From an uncultured Paracoccaceae bacterium (lineage in GTDB: Bacteria > Pseudomonadota > Alphaproteobacteria > Rhodobacterales > Rhodobacteraceae), in contig CANMTD010000001.1 in NCBI GenBank assembly GCA_947500775.1, forward strand, positions 1,054,001 through 1,118,000: DNA of 64,000 nt. Reading direction: 5' to 3'. Position 1 is the stretch's first letter. Every line of letters starts with the position of its first letter. The translations under genes were made by a program, and so were the position numbers. The notes below the pieces were generated by a model. That model had not been told where the DNA came from, ran no database searches, and saw only the letters and a list, made by a program, of their open reading frames with translations. Below are positions 16,974 through 26,712 of the stretch, piece after piece.

Positions 16974-18067
16974 GATGTCCCTGTCAGAATGGGGCGTAAT
17001 ATGCCGCTCAGCTCTGCCACTGCTGCCGGCATGGAATGGGTCTGGCGGACCCGCTCTGCCGCGGCCTGTGCCATCCTGCGCCGATCCCCTTCATTGTTCA
17101 GCATGAAGGATATGGCATCGGCATAGGCGCTGTCATCGCCAAAGGGCGTCAGGATGCCAGTGATCCCATCGGCAATCACCTCGGGCACCCCGGCGGTGTC
17201 ATAGGCCACAACCGGCAGACCGGCGGCCTGCGCCTCCAGATAGGCCAGCCCGTAAGCCTCGCCACAGCCGGGCCAGAGGTACAGCGCGCTTTGGGCAAAA
17301 AGCGCGGCGATGTCGGGGCTGCTCAACTGGCCGTGCCATGTGATGCGGTCGGGGGGGAATTCAGAAAACAACGCCTGTACCTCGGCCCGCAAGGCGCCAT
17401 CGCCGACAACCGACAGGTGCCAATCGTCACGCTCCACCCGCCGAAGTGCTGCGGCCAGCCGGGTATAGCTGTCCATCTTGTCGCCCGCGCGCATCATCGC
17501 CACCGTGATCAGATGGGCGGGTTTGGGGGCGGGTTCCTGCGCCGTGAAAACGCCCGTGTCGATAAAGGGGGGCAGGCGGGCAAACCGGGCCGTTGGCGCG
17601 GCCTGCGACAACCCGGCGTGGTCGCGTTCGGTCATGCAGATATTCACCGCCGCCTGATGGATGCAATCCAGAACCTGCGCCTGAAACGGGACCCACAGAC
17701 CGCGATTGCGCCGCGCGGAGTAAGAGGCCTCGGCGGTTACATAGGGCACGTCAAATGCGGCACACAGGCTGGGGCCGATCAGGTCGGGCGCCTTGTAATA
17801 AGGGTGATAGCAGAACCACAGATCGGGCGGGCCGTTCCGGGTCCACAATCCGGTCAGGCGCGCGCGTTCCTGTTCGGCCTGCGCCATGATCTCGGCATGA
17901 CCTGCGGCATCGTCCGCGTCGCGCAGGAACGACCGAAGGGATGAGGCAACCTCGACAGAATGCCCTGCCTGTCCCAGACATTGCATCAACAACCGCGCCA
18001 TCAACCGATCCCCCGAAGGGGTCGGATGATCCGGTGGTTTCATCGGGGAATGGAACGCAATTTGCAT
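16970..18067 (-). CDS. Glycosyltransferase family 4 protein
   Basis: 365 residues with the GT-B fold. The N-terminus QIAFHSPMKPPDHPTPSGDRL resembles the acceptor-side loop of family 4 enzymes. The C-terminal half has WHGQLSSPDIAALFAQSALYLWP followed by GEAYGLAYLEAQAAGLPVVA, the nucleotide-sugar E-x7-E motif, here with both glutamates. It is coupled to the deacetylase gene downstream by a 4-bp overlap. The 335-bp region upstream separates it from the divergent nucleotide-sugar dehydrogenase. A role in building an extracellular or surface glycan is inferred from neighbours. Confidence 0.82.
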   Translation of the reverse strand: MQIAFHSPMKPPDHPTPSGDRLMARLLMQCLGQAGHSVEVASSLRSFLRDADDAAGHAEIMAQAEQERARLTGLWTRNGPPDLWFCYHPYYKAPDLIGPSLCAAFDVPYVTAEASYSARRNRGLWVPFQAQVLDCIHQAAVNICMTERDHAGLSQAAPTARFARLPPFIDTGVFTAQEPAPKPAHLITVAMMRAGDKMDSYTRLAAALRRVERDDWHLSVVGDGALRAEVQALFSEFPPDRITWHGQLSSPDIAALFAQSALYLWPGCGEAYGLAYLEAQAAGLPVVAYDTAGVPEVIADGITGILTPFGDDSAYADAISFMLNNEGDRRRMAQAAAERVRQTHSMPAAVAELSGILRPILTGTS

Positions 18068-18402
18068 CGGTGGGCGGGGGCCTTTTCACTTCGTTTGCCC
18101 CAACAAGAAACCGCTGCGCCCGAACCGAGGGGTGGGCGAGAAGCGCCCGCCCCGTGGGGGCGGTTCGGGCGCTGCCTGAGCCTAGGCACAGGCATGTGGC
18201 GTGTCTTTGATGGCTTTCGCCGATATCTTACGGGCGGTCATTCGGAACATGCAGATTTCCGCTTTCTACCCCGGAGGGGTGGCCGGGTCCAATAGGAACG
18301 CTATGCGCAGCGCGTTAAAAAAACCATGATACCCATCACCTTGACAGCCACAGCGAACCCGCCCATTCCTGCGGTTGTTTGTTTGCTCAGGTAATTACCC
18401 CC
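18068..18402. other. 335-bp intergenic region between divergent glycan genes
   Basis: Divergent promoter region of the glycosyltransferase (minus) and nucleotide-sugar dehydrogenase (plus) genes. It contains a palindromic repeat at 18116-18172, described separately. I see no convincing coding sequence here. A weak CAGG at 18388-18391 could serve as ribosome-binding site for the gene at 18403. Confidence 0.6.
18116..18172. repeat. REP-like palindromic intergenic element, copy 1
   Basis: Outer 12-bp perfect inverted arms (GCGCCCGAACCG at 18116-18127 and its complement at 18161-18172) enclose an inner hairpin-forming core GGTGGGCGAGAAGCGCCCGC. The same core recurs at 36620-36674. Both copies lie between genes, as expected of a dispersed REP-like repeat. 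Confidence 0.7.
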
Positions 18403-19731
18403 ATGCCCGATACTCACCTGCTTTCCCTGATCCAGACCCGCCGCGCCCGCGTGGGGGTGATTGGTCTGGGGTATGTCGGATTGCCCTTGGCGATGACGGT
18501 TGCGCGGGCGGGGTTCACCGTTGCGGGCTTTGACACTGATCCCGCAAAGATCGTCGCGATCGAAGCAAATTCCAGCTATATCAAGGCGGTGCCGGATGCG
18601 GTACTGGCCGAACAACGCGACGCGGGGCGGTTTTCAGCCAGCACCGCCTTTGCCGGGCTGGCCGACTGCGACGTCATCGTCATCTGCGTGCCGACCCCGC
18701 TGACCAAACACCGCACGCCCGATCTGTCCTTTGTCACGCAGACCTGCCGCGACATCGCCGAAACCCTGCGCAGGGATCAGTTGATCATCCTTGAATCCAC
18801 CACCTATCCCGGCACGACCGACGGCCCGGTGCGCGCGGTGCTGGAGGAAACCGGGCTGACCTCGGGCACCGATTTCTTCTTGGGGTTCTCGCCTGAACGC
18901 GAAGACCCCGGAAACCCGAATTTCGAAACCTCGACCATCCCCAAGGTGGTGGCCGGTGACGGGCCGCAGGCGGCCGAACTGGTGTCGGCATTCTATGGCG
19001 CCGTGGTCAAGACCGTGGTTCCGGTCTCGACCACCGCTACGGCCGAGGCGGTCAAGCTGACCGAAAACGTGTTTCGCGCCGTCAACATCGCCCTGGTGAA
19101 CGAGCTGAAGGTGATCTACGAGGCGATGGGCATCGATATCTGGGAGGTCGTGGACGCCGCCGCCACCAAACCCTTCGGCTATATGCCGTTTTACCCCGGT
19201 CCGGGGCTGGGCGGCCATTGTATCCCGATCGATCCGTTTTACCTGACGTGGAAATCGCGCGAATTCGATCTGAACACCCGGTTCGTCGAACTGGCGGGCG
19301 AGATCAACACCGCCATGCCGCGCCATGTGGTGTCGCGACTGGCCGAGGCGCTGGATATAAGGCGGGGCAGGGCGCTGAGCCGGTCGCGGGTGCTGATCAT
19401 GGGGCTGTCTTATAAAAAGAACGTGCCCGATATCCGCGAAAGCCCGTCGCTGAAGCTGATCGAACTGATCGAAGGGCGCGGTGGCAGTGCCGCGTTTCAC
19501 GACCCCCACATTGCCGAAATTCCGCAGACCCGCGCCTATGGCGCGCTCAAGGGCCGCAGATCGGTGGACTGGGACGAAGAGGCGATCAAGGCGTTTGACG
19601 CGGTGCTGGTCGCCACCGATCATGACGATGTGGATTATGCCGCCCTTGCGCGCTGGTCGCCGCTGATCATCGACACCCGCAACGCCTTTGCCCGGCGGGG
19701 CATCTCGGGTGACAGTATCGTAAAAGCGTGA
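18403..19731 (+). CDS. UDP-N-acetyl-hexosamine (or UDP-glucose) 6-dehydrogenase
   Basis: NAD-dependent oxidation of a UDP-hexose to the uronic acid, giving an acidic sugar donor. It is about 442 residues from ATG 18403. Features in order are a Rossmann motif GVIGLGYVGLPLA, the VPTPL stretch, a central ESTTYPGTT segment, the active site GPGLGGHCIPIDP with catalytic Cys273, and the C-terminal MGLSYKKNVPDIRESPS. The overall pattern is closer to the WbpA/TviB group (UDP-GlcNAc type) than to plain UDP-glucose dehydrogenase, but the substrate is not certain. It is followed at 40 bp by a methyltransferase gene and then a phosphoesterase gene on the same strand. It probably supplies uronic acid to the surrounding glycosyltransferases. 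Confidence 0.85.
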   Translation: MPDTHLLSLIQTRRARVGVIGLGYVGLPLAMTVARAGFTVAGFDTDPAKIVAIEANSSYIKAVPDAVLAEQRDAGRFSASTAFAGLADCDVIVICVPTPLTKHRTPDLSFVTQTCRDIAETLRRDQLIILESTTYPGTTDGPVRAVLEETGLTSGTDFFLGFSPEREDPGNPNFETSTIPKVVAGDGPQAAELVSAFYGAVVKTVVPVSTTATAEAVKLTENVFRAVNIALVNELKVIYEAMGIDIWEVVDAAATKPFGYMPFYPGPGLGGHCIPIDPFYLTWKSREFDLNTRFVELAGEINTAMPRHVVSRLAEALDIRRGRALSRSRVLIMGLSYKKNVPDIRESPSLKLIELIEGRGGSAAFHDPHIAEIPQTRAYGALKGRRSVDWDEEAIKAFDAVLVATDHDDVDYAALARWSPLIIDTRNAFARRGISGDSIVKA

Positions 19732-19770
19732 CACGGCGCACCGCCATGTCCGGTAAGGAAGCAGGAACCC

Positions 19771-20256
19771 ATGAGCCGCCTTGACAGTTTCATCCGCCGC
19801 CTGACCGCGCAACGCGATATCCTGAACCATGTCGCGACCGATCTGCCCGTGCCCGCATCCGGCGATGTCCTTGAGATCGGGCTGGGCAACGGCCGCACCT
19901 ACAGCCATCTGCGCGAGCTGTTCGCAGGCCGCCGGATCATCGCCTTTGACCGCGCGCTGGCAGCCCATAAATCATCGCAGCCCGCGCCCGGCGATTTCGT
20001 GCAGGGCGAGATTGACCAGACCGCCCGCGCCTTTGCCGGGGGAAACGCTGCCGTGGTTCATGCCGATATCGGCACCGGCTATCCCGATCAGGACGCGCTG
20101 ACGCTGGCGTGGCTGCCCGGCCTGACCGCCGATCTGCTGGGGCCGGGGGGGATCGCGCTGAGCGGCCTGCCGCTGGACCATCCGCACCTGACGCCTTTGC
20201 CCCTGCCGCAGGGGATCGATCCCGATCGGTATTTTCTGTACCGGAAATCAACGTGA
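19771..20256 (+). CDS. Small class I SAM-dependent methyltransferase-like protein
   Basis: 161 residues. DVLEIGLGNGRTYSHLREL (about residues 32-50) is the SAM-binding motif I, followed by an acidic strand end (IIAFDRAL) and a VVHADIGTG segment equivalent to motif II. The protein is shorter than most class I methyltransferases and ends in a YRKS-like strand, so it is a minimal Rossmann domain. The acceptor is unknown. The position between a nucleotide-sugar dehydrogenase and a phosphoesterase hints at glycan or lipid decoration, which is only inference. Confidence 0.75.
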   Translation: MSRLDSFIRRLTAQRDILNHVATDLPVPASGDVLEIGLGNGRTYSHLRELFAGRRIIAFDRALAAHKSSQPAPGDFVQGEIDQTARAFAGGNAAVVHADIGTGYPDQDALTLAWLPGLTADLLGPGGIALSGLPLDHPHLTPLPLPQGIDPDRYFLYRKST

Positions 20257-20277
20257 TCCGCCTGAGGTGCCCGATCC

Positions 20278-21951
20278 ATGCCCGCGCCTGATCCCCCCGC
20301 GGTGGCCATCATCGCCGATGCCCATTTTCACGATATTCACAGTGATTATGATGGTGCCGGGCTGAGGGTGGGCGGCGATATCCTGACGCTGCGCAGCTGG
20401 GCGGATACCCGGCGATCGTCGCGCGTGTTCAACGAAAGCGGCCCCGCGCTGATCGCGGCCCTGGATCAGATCCACCGGCGCGGCATTCGCCATGTGGTCC
20501 TGTTGGGTGACTATGCCGACGACGGGCAGGTCGAGGCGACAAAGCGGCTGGCCGAGCTGCTGGCCGGGTATCGCGACCGCTGCGGCATGGCGTTCTATGC
20601 GCTTCCCGGCAATCACGATGTCTTTGGCCCCTTGGGGAAACATCAATCGACCCGGTTTGTCACCGGCCCCGCCACATCGGTTCTGGTGACCAGTGACCCC
20701 AAGGTCGCCGCGCAAGAGGCGGATACCGGCATTCTGACCGACAAGATGTATTGCCGGGGGATGCCCGAGGCGCTGATGCCGATGGCGGGTTTCGGCTATT
20801 TCAACGCGCCGCAGTATATCCATTGGGAAACGCCCTTTGGCTGCTCTGACGAAATTGCGGTGCGGATGTATACGGCGCGGTCCGCGGGCGGAACCGCCCA
20901 ACACCGGCTGATGGATGCCTCTTATCTGGTAGAACCCGCGCCGGGGCTGTGGCTGTTGATGATCGACGCCAATGTGTTCGAACCGCGCGACGGCGCCTAT
21001 CGGCCCGAACAAAAGCGCGCGTTCATCGACAGCACCGATGCGGGCTGGAACGCGGTCCTGCGGGACAAGCCGTTTCTGGTGGACTGGATCGCCGATGTCT
21101 GCCGCCGTGCGGATCAACAGGACAAGACCCTGCTGACCTTTTCGCATTACCCGGTGATTGACCCGTTCGAGGATGCCGAAGACAGCGAGCGCGCGCTGTT
21201 CGGCGAAACCGAAATCGTCCGGCGCCGCCCCAAGGCGGATGTGGCCGACGCCCTGATCGTCGCCGGTCTGCGCCACCATTTCAGCGGCCATTATCACGTC
21301 AACGGGCGGGTTTGCCAAACCCGCGATGGCAGGGCGTTGACCAATGTGTCGGTGCCGTCGCTTGTCGCCTTTCCTTCCGGGTTCGTGATTGCCCGGGCGA
21401 CCGGGGCGGGGTGCGCGGTGGAAATGGTGCCGCTGGACGCGCTGCCGGTCGACCCACGGGTGATGGCGGCCTATCGGGCCGAGGCCGCGCATCTGGGGGC
21501 GGCGCCGAACCCGGCCCTGGACTGCGGCGATTACGGCGCGTTCCTGTATCATCAGATGCACAGCCGCCTTGCCCACCATTACCTGCCGCACAAATGGCCG
21601 CGCGAAGTTGCGGATTTCGCGGAACAGGCCAGCCTTGCCGATCTGGCGGGCCTGTTTCTGGCGCGATCGTCGGAATTGGCTGATCTGGCTGGGCGCCACG
21701 GCATCGGCCTTTGCGATTTGCAGGTCTGCACGGTAAAAACACTGGCCGGGGATTGGTATTGCCTGCGGCAGGCGGGCGATATGACGGCAGGTCACATCGA
21801 TCCCGCAAGGATCGATCTTTACCGTTTCATGGCGCGTGAATTCGGCGCGTCCGATCCCGTGCCCAAAGATAGGATCACAGTTTTTTTCGCCGTATTTCTT
21901 GACGTTCTGGGGGCTTCGCTGCGCCGGATGTCCGGCCCCGGGATGGGTTAA
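20278..21951 (+). CDS. Calcineurin-like metallophosphoesterase
   Basis: 557 residues with all five metallophosphoesterase motifs in order: D-A-H at residues 14-16, GDYADDG near 80, GNHD at 111-114, FSHYPV in the middle, and GHYH at 337-340. These ligate a two-metal centre that cleaves phosphomono- or diesters. The C-terminal about 200 residues have no motif I recognise. No signal peptide is visible. GAGGTG precedes the ATG by 8 bp, and the gene is 21 bp after the methyltransferase, so they are probably cotranscribed. The substrate could be a sugar phosphate, nucleotide or phospholipid and cannot be chosen from sequence. Confidence 0.82.
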   Translation: MPAPDPPAVAIIADAHFHDIHSDYDGAGLRVGGDILTLRSWADTRRSSRVFNESGPALIAALDQIHRRGIRHVVLLGDYADDGQVEATKRLAELLAGYRDRCGMAFYALPGNHDVFGPLGKHQSTRFVTGPATSVLVTSDPKVAAQEADTGILTDKMYCRGMPEALMPMAGFGYFNAPQYIHWETPFGCSDEIAVRMYTARSAGGTAQHRLMDASYLVEPAPGLWLLMIDANVFEPRDGAYRPEQKRAFIDSTDAGWNAVLRDKPFLVDWIADVCRRADQQDKTLLTFSHYPVIDPFEDAEDSERALFGETEIVRRRPKADVADALIVAGLRHHFSGHYHVNGRVCQTRDGRALTNVSVPSLVAFPSGFVIARATGAGCAVEMVPLDALPVDPRVMAAYRAEAAHLGAAPNPALDCGDYGAFLYHQMHSRLAHHYLPHKWPREVADFAEQASLADLAGLFLARSSELADLAGRHGIGLCDLQVCTVKTLAGDWYCLRQAGDMTAGHIDPARIDLYRFMAREFGASDPVPKDRITVFFAVFLDVLGASLRRMSGPGMG

Positions 21952-22103
21952 GCACCCCCCGGGGCCGGTCGGCCTTTTGCGGCCGGGACGCGCGGTTCCG
22001 ATCGCAGATGCAAGATGCGCATATGCAATTCGCAAACGGCATTAGTATTCCCGAACCGATATTTATAGGCTCGCTCCAATCAACTTTCGTGGGAGAAAAA
22101 TAC

Positions 22104-23657
22104 ATGAAGTTTTTTGGACATCTTACATCGGTCTGCGCGATCAGCCTGTCGCTGGTCGCCGCTGCGGGGGCCGAACCCCTGCGCGTGGCCTATGATGCCG
22201 ACCCGGTATCGCTGGACCCGCATGAGCAACTGTCGGGCGGTACGCTGCAACTGTCGCATATGGTTTTCGACCCGCTGGTGCGCTGGACCCAGGACCTGCA
22301 GTTCGAAGCCCGTCTTGCCGAAAGCTGGGAACAGATCGATCCGACCACGACCCGGTTCCATCTGCGCGACGGTGTGAAATTCCACAGCGGCAACGTAATG
22401 ACCGCCAAAGATGTCGACTGGACCTTTGACCGCCTGAAAGAAAGCCCCGATTTCAAGGGTATCTTCAACCTGTTCACCGATGTGAAAGTGATCGACGACA
22501 CCACTTTCGATCTGATCACAAGCGAACCCTATCCGCTGGTGCTGCACACCGCGACCTACATCTTCCCGATGGACAGCGCGTTCTACACCGGCCAGACCGC
22601 CGACGGCAAAGACAAGGCCGAGCTGGTCAAACATGGCGACAGCTTTGCCTCGCGCAATGTGTCGGGCACCGGCCCCTTCATCGTCAGCGAACGTGAACAG
22701 GGCGTCAAAATGGTCTTCGACCGCTTTGCCGACTATTGGGACACCGCAAGCCCCGGCAACGTCGATCAGATCATCCTGACCCCGATCAAAGAGGACCCGA
22801 CCCGCGTGGCCGCCCTGTTGTCGGGCGACGTTGATTTCATCGCACCGGTTCCGCCGACCGACCTGCAGCGCATCGCCGATGACGCAGGCACCGAGCTGAT
22901 CACCATGTCCGGCACCCGGATCATCACCTTCCAGATGAACCAGGACCGGGTCGAGGCGTTCAAGGACGCCCGCGTACGTCAGGCGATCGATTATGCGGTG
23001 AACAACGCCGGTATCGTGGATCGCATCATGCGCGGTTTCGGCACCGTTGGCGCACAGGCCAGCCCGGCCGGGTATCTGGGTCACAACGCGGATCTGACCC
23101 CGCGCTTTGACGTGGAAAAAGCCAAGGCGCTGATGGCCGAAGCAGGCTATGCCGACGGGTTTTCGATCACCATGATGGCGCCCAACAACCGCTATGTGAA
23201 TGACGACAAGATCGCGCAGGCCGTGGCCTCGATGCTGTCGAAAATCAACATCACCGTCGATCTGCAGACCATGCCCAAGGCGCAGTACTGGCCCAAGTTC
23301 GACGAACGCGCGGCTGACATGATGATGATCGGCTGGCATTCGGATACCGAGGATTCGGCGAACTTCCACCAGTTCCTGTCGCATTGCCCCAATGCCGACA
23401 CCGGCGACGGGCAGTACAACTCGGGCAACTATTGCAACCCCGAGGCGGACAAGCTGATGGCGATGGCCAATGCCGAAACCGACGTGGCGAAACGCACCGA
23501 GATGCTGCAGAAGATCGAAACCATCCTGTACGACGAAGCGGCCTTTATCCCGCTGCACTGGCAGGATCTGGCATGGGGCGCGCGCAAGGGCGTGCATGGC
23601 GAACGCATCGTGAATGCGCTGAACTTCCCCTATTTCGGCGATCTGGTTGTCGACTAA
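22104..23657 (+). CDS. dppA: Dipeptide-type ABC transporter substrate-binding protein
   Basis: A family 5 periplasmic binding protein of 517 residues. Its Sec signal MKFFGHLTSVCAISLSLVAA ends near AGA-EP. The mature protein starts LRVAYDADPVSLDPHE, then FHLRDGVKFHSGNVMTAKDV and VRQAIDYAVN. The ATG at 22104 follows GGGAGAAAA and is preferred to the earlier in-frame start at 22008. It heads an operon with two permeases and two ATPases. Peptides are the usual ligands, but glutathione, opines or other small molecules are possible, so the dppA name is a class label. Confidence 0.85.
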   Translation: MKFFGHLTSVCAISLSLVAAAGAEPLRVAYDADPVSLDPHEQLSGGTLQLSHMVFDPLVRWTQDLQFEARLAESWEQIDPTTTRFHLRDGVKFHSGNVMTAKDVDWTFDRLKESPDFKGIFNLFTDVKVIDDTTFDLITSEPYPLVLHTATYIFPMDSAFYTGQTADGKDKAELVKHGDSFASRNVSGTGPFIVSEREQGVKMVFDRFADYWDTASPGNVDQIILTPIKEDPTRVAALLSGDVDFIAPVPPTDLQRIADDAGTELITMSGTRIITFQMNQDRVEAFKDARVRQAIDYAVNNAGIVDRIMRGFGTVGAQASPAGYLGHNADLTPRFDVEKAKALMAEAGYADGFSITMMAPNNRYVNDDKIAQAVASMLSKINITVDLQTMPKAQYWPKFDERAADMMMIGWHSDTEDSANFHQFLSHCPNADTGDGQYNSGNYCNPEADKLMAMANAETDVAKRTEMLQKIETILYDEAAFIPLHWQDLAWGARKGVHGERIVNALNFPYFGDLVVD

Positions 23658-23673
23658 GGTCTGAAACACGGGC

Positions 23674-23697
23674 GGGCGGACCGGTTGCGGTCCGCCC
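23674..23697 (+). terminator. Stem-loop between binding-protein and permease genes
   Basis: A perfect 9-bp stem GGGCGGACC / GGTCCGCCC with a 6-nt loop, 16 bp after the binding-protein stop. No run of T follows, so it more likely stabilises the upstream mRNA or acts as a partial attenuator than fully terminates. Such elements let binding protein be made in excess over permease. Confidence 0.6.
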
Positions 23698-23790
23698 CAC
23701 ACCATTGCCAGCAATTCACACATTTCAGAAACCGTTCCTCTGCTGTGTCAGGGGTCGGATGAGATGTGCCAGCCCAACAGGTAAGAACCG

Positions 23791-24771
23791 ATGCTCGCCT
23801 ATCTTGTAAAACGCGTCTTCCAAGCCATCGCGGTGATGTTTGCCATATCGCTGGTCAGCTTTGCCATTCAGGACAATCTGGGCGATCCGCTGCGCGAATT
23901 GGTCGGGCAATCCGTGTCCGAAGAGGTGCGTCAGGAACTGCGTGACGAGTTGGGATTGAACGACAGCTTTGTCGTGCAGTACCTGCGCTTTGCCGGGAAC
24001 GCGCTGCAGGGCGATCTGGGGACCTCCTATTTCTTCAAGGAGCCGGCGCTGGACGTGATCCTGAAGAAACTGCCGGCGACGCTGGAACTGGTTCTGGGGG
24101 CCACCGTCATCATCATCGGCCTGTCGGTTCCGCTGGGCGTCTATACCGCGATCAAGCCCAACACGATCCTGTCGCGGCTGATCATGGGGGTGTCGATTGT
24201 CGGCATTTCGGTCCCGGTCTTTCTGACCGCGATCCTGATGATTTTCCTGTTTTCAGTCGAACTGCGCATGTTCCCGTCATACGGGCGCGGCGATGTGGTG
24301 CATCTGTTCGGCTATTGGTCGACGAATTTCCTGACATGGGACGGCTGGCTGCACATCCTGCTGCCCTCGGTGGCGCTGGCCTCGATCATGCTGCCGCTGT
24401 TCGTGCGCCTGATCCGGGCCGAGATGATGGAGACACTGCAAAGCGAATACGTCAAATACGCCCGCGCCAAGGGCATCCGGCCCCGCCGCATCTATTTTGT
24501 CCACGCGCTGAAAAACACGCTGTTGCCGGTCATCACCGTGGGCGGCGTTCAGATCGGCACGATGGTGGCCTATACGATCCTGACTGAAACCGTGTTCCAG
24601 TGGCCCGGCATGGGGTTCATGTTCCTTGAGGCGGTGAACCGCGTCGATACGCCCCTGATCGTGGCCTATCTGATCGTCGTCGGGTTCATCTTCGTGGTCA
24701 CCAACACCATCGTTGACCTGATCTATGGGCTGGTCAACCCAACCGTCAACCTTGCGAGGATGGGCGCATGA
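23791..24771 (+). CDS. dppB: Dipeptide-type ABC importer permease (DppB family)
   Basis: 326-residue inner-membrane permease beginning MLAYLVKRVFQAIAVMFAIS (first helix). It continues with the GDLGTSYFF motif and several helices, and an EAA loop ETLQSEYVKYARAKGIRPRRIYFVHALKN that contacts the ATPase. Length and motifs are standard for DppB. Its stop overlaps the start of the second permease (ATGA at 24768). Confidence 0.9.
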   Translation: MLAYLVKRVFQAIAVMFAISLVSFAIQDNLGDPLRELVGQSVSEEVRQELRDELGLNDSFVVQYLRFAGNALQGDLGTSYFFKEPALDVILKKLPATLELVLGATVIIIGLSVPLGVYTAIKPNTILSRLIMGVSIVGISVPVFLTAILMIFLFSVELRMFPSYGRGDVVHLFGYWSTNFLTWDGWLHILLPSVALASIMLPLFVRLIRAEMMETLQSEYVKYARAKGIRPRRIYFVHALKNTLLPVITVGGVQIGTMVAYTILTETVFQWPGMGFMFLEAVNRVDTPLIVAYLIVVGFIFVVTNTIVDLIYGLVNPTVNLARMGA

Positions 24772-25712
24772 GCAGCCTGACAACCAATTCCGAACCGTCG
24801 CGCTGGGCGCGGATGATGAGCTCCAACATGGCCTACAGCTTTCGCCGCAACCCGGTGGCGATGGTCAGCATGGCGGTGTTTCTGCTGATCGCGGTCGCGG
24901 CGGTGTTTTCGCCGCTGATCGCGCCCTTCAACCCCTATGACCCGGCCAATATCGACATCATGAACAGCGAACTGCCCCCGGCCTGGGTCGCGGGGTCGGA
25001 CCCGCAGTTCGCGCTGGGCACCGACGATCAGGGCCGCGACCTGTGGTCGACGATCCTGTACGGCACAAGGCTGTCGCTGATCATCGGGCTGTGCGCGGTG
25101 GCGGTGCAGGCGTTTCTGGGCATCTCGATCGGGTTGATCTCGGGCTATGTCGGCGGGCGGGTGGACAGTGTTCTGATGCGTCTGGCCGATATCCAGCTGT
25201 CGTTTTCAACGCTGATGGTCGCGATCATCTTTCTGGCGGTGACGCAGGCGATGTTCGGGTCCGAGGTGTTCAACCAATATGCGGTCTTCATGCTGATCGC
25301 GGTGATCGGCATTGCCGAATGGCCGCAATACGCGCGCACCGTGCGCGCCACCGTTCTGGCCGAGAAGAAAAAGGAATATGTCGACAGTGCCCGCGTGCTG
25401 GGCTTTGGCCCGCTGCGGATCATGGTGCGGCACATCCTGCCCAATTCGCTGTCGCCGATCTTTGTCATCTCGACCGTGCAGGTGGCCAATGCGATCATCT
25501 CCGAGGCGTCGCTGTCGTTTCTGGGGCTTGGCATGCCGCCCAGCCAGCCGTCGCTGGGGTCGCTGATTTCATCGGGGTTCGATTACATCTTTTCCGGCAG
25601 CTGGTGGATCACCGCCATTCCGGGCGTGGTGCTGGTGGTGCTGGTGCTGGTGATCAACCTGCTGGGCGACTGGATGCGCGATGTCCTGAACCCCAAGCTT
25701 TACAAGGGATAG
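24768..25712 (+). CDS. dppC: Dipeptide-type ABC importer permease (DppC family)
   Basis: 314-residue inner-membrane permease. A soluble N-terminus is followed by a helix, a short periplasmic part with the characteristic LGTDDQGRDLWSTILYGTRLS, and helices with the EAA loop VLAEKKKEYVDSARVLGFGPLRIMVRHIL. The end MRDVLNPKLYKG is typical of DppC. The next gene begins 4 bp after its stop. Confidence 0.9.
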   Translation: MSSLTTNSEPSRWARMMSSNMAYSFRRNPVAMVSMAVFLLIAVAAVFSPLIAPFNPYDPANIDIMNSELPPAWVAGSDPQFALGTDDQGRDLWSTILYGTRLSLIIGLCAVAVQAFLGISIGLISGYVGGRVDSVLMRLADIQLSFSTLMVAIIFLAVTQAMFGSEVFNQYAVFMLIAVIGIAEWPQYARTVRATVLAEKKKEYVDSARVLGFGPLRIMVRHILPNSLSPIFVISTVQVANAIISEASLSFLGLGMPPSQPSLGSLISSGFDYIFSGSWWITAIPGVVLVVLVLVINLLGDWMRDVLNPKLYKG

Positions 25713-25716
25713 CAAC

Positions 25717-26712
25717 ATGTCTTTGCTTTCTGTGCGCGACCTGACGGTCAAATTCGCCATGCGGGACAACACCGTGACCGCGCTGAACCAGATATCTTTC
25801 GATCTGGGCAAGGGCGAACGGCTGGGCATCGTCGGCGAATCCGGCGCCGGCAAATCCATCACCGGGTTTTCGCTGATGAACCTGATCAGCAAGCCGGGGT
25901 TCATCGACAACGGCAAAATCCTGTTCGAAGGGCAGGATATCGTTCAGATGAGCGACGCTGATTTGCGAACCATTCGTGGCAACCGCATGGCGATGATCTT
26001 TCAGGACCCGATGGTCACGCTGAACCCGGTTCTGACCATTGGTCAGCAGATGGTCGAAACCCTGCAGGCGCACCGCGACCTGACCCGGCAGGATGCCGAA
26101 AAGATCGCAGTGATGAAGCTGCGCGAGGTGTATATCCCGTCGCCCGAGGATCGTCTGAACCAATACCCGCACGAACTGTCGGGCGGGATGCGCCAGCGGA
26201 TCATCATCGCGATTGCGCTGTTGCTGGACCCGCAGCTGATCATCGCCGATGAACCCACCACTGCGCTGGATGTGACCATTCAGGCCGACATCATGGAGCT
26301 GTTGCTGGAACTGTGCCAGTCCAACAATGTCGGGCTGATCCTGATCACCCACGATCTGGGCGTGGTCAGCCAGATGACCGAACGCACGCTGGTGATGTAT
26401 GCGGGCCGGATCATCGAAGCGGGCCGCACGCGCGAGATTATCAACGACCCGCAGCACCCCTATACCCAAGGTCTGATCAACGCCCTGCCGCAGCAGACCC
26501 TGCCGGGGCATCGTTTGAAACAGATCCCCGGCAACATGCCATCGCTGGCCAATGTGCCGCCCGGCTGCCCGTTCAGCCCGCGGTGCGACTATGCGGTCGA
26601 TCTGTGTCGGACCACATTGCCCAAAATCGTCAGCTACGGTCAGGTCGAGGTCGCCTGCCACGAGGTCGAACGTCTGCACGCAGACGACGCAGCGCAGGAG
26701 CAGAGCGCATGA
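25717..26712 (+). CDS. dppD: Dipeptide-type ABC importer ATPase (DppD family)
   Basis: 331-residue ATPase with Walker A GESGAGKS, Q-loop FQDP, signature LSGGMRQR, Walker B LIIADEPTTALD and H-loop ITHD. The C-terminal oligopeptide-transporter extension has cysteines spaced C-x(6)-C-x(6)-C (PPGCPFSPRCDYAVDLC), a possible iron-sulfur site known from DppD/OppD. It is coupled by ATGA overlap to the dppF gene. Confidence 0.92.
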   Translation: MSLLSVRDLTVKFAMRDNTVTALNQISFDLGKGERLGIVGESGAGKSITGFSLMNLISKPGFIDNGKILFEGQDIVQMSDADLRTIRGNRMAMIFQDPMVTLNPVLTIGQQMVETLQAHRDLTRQDAEKIAVMKLREVYIPSPEDRLNQYPHELSGGMRQRIIIAIALLLDPQLIIADEPTTALDVTIQADIMELLLELCQSNNVGLILITHDLGVVSQMTERTLVMYAGRIIEAGRTREIINDPQHPYTQGLINALPQQTLPGHRLKQIPGNMPSLANVPPGCPFSPRCDYAVDLCRTTLPKIVSYGQVEVACHEVERLHADDAAQEQSA

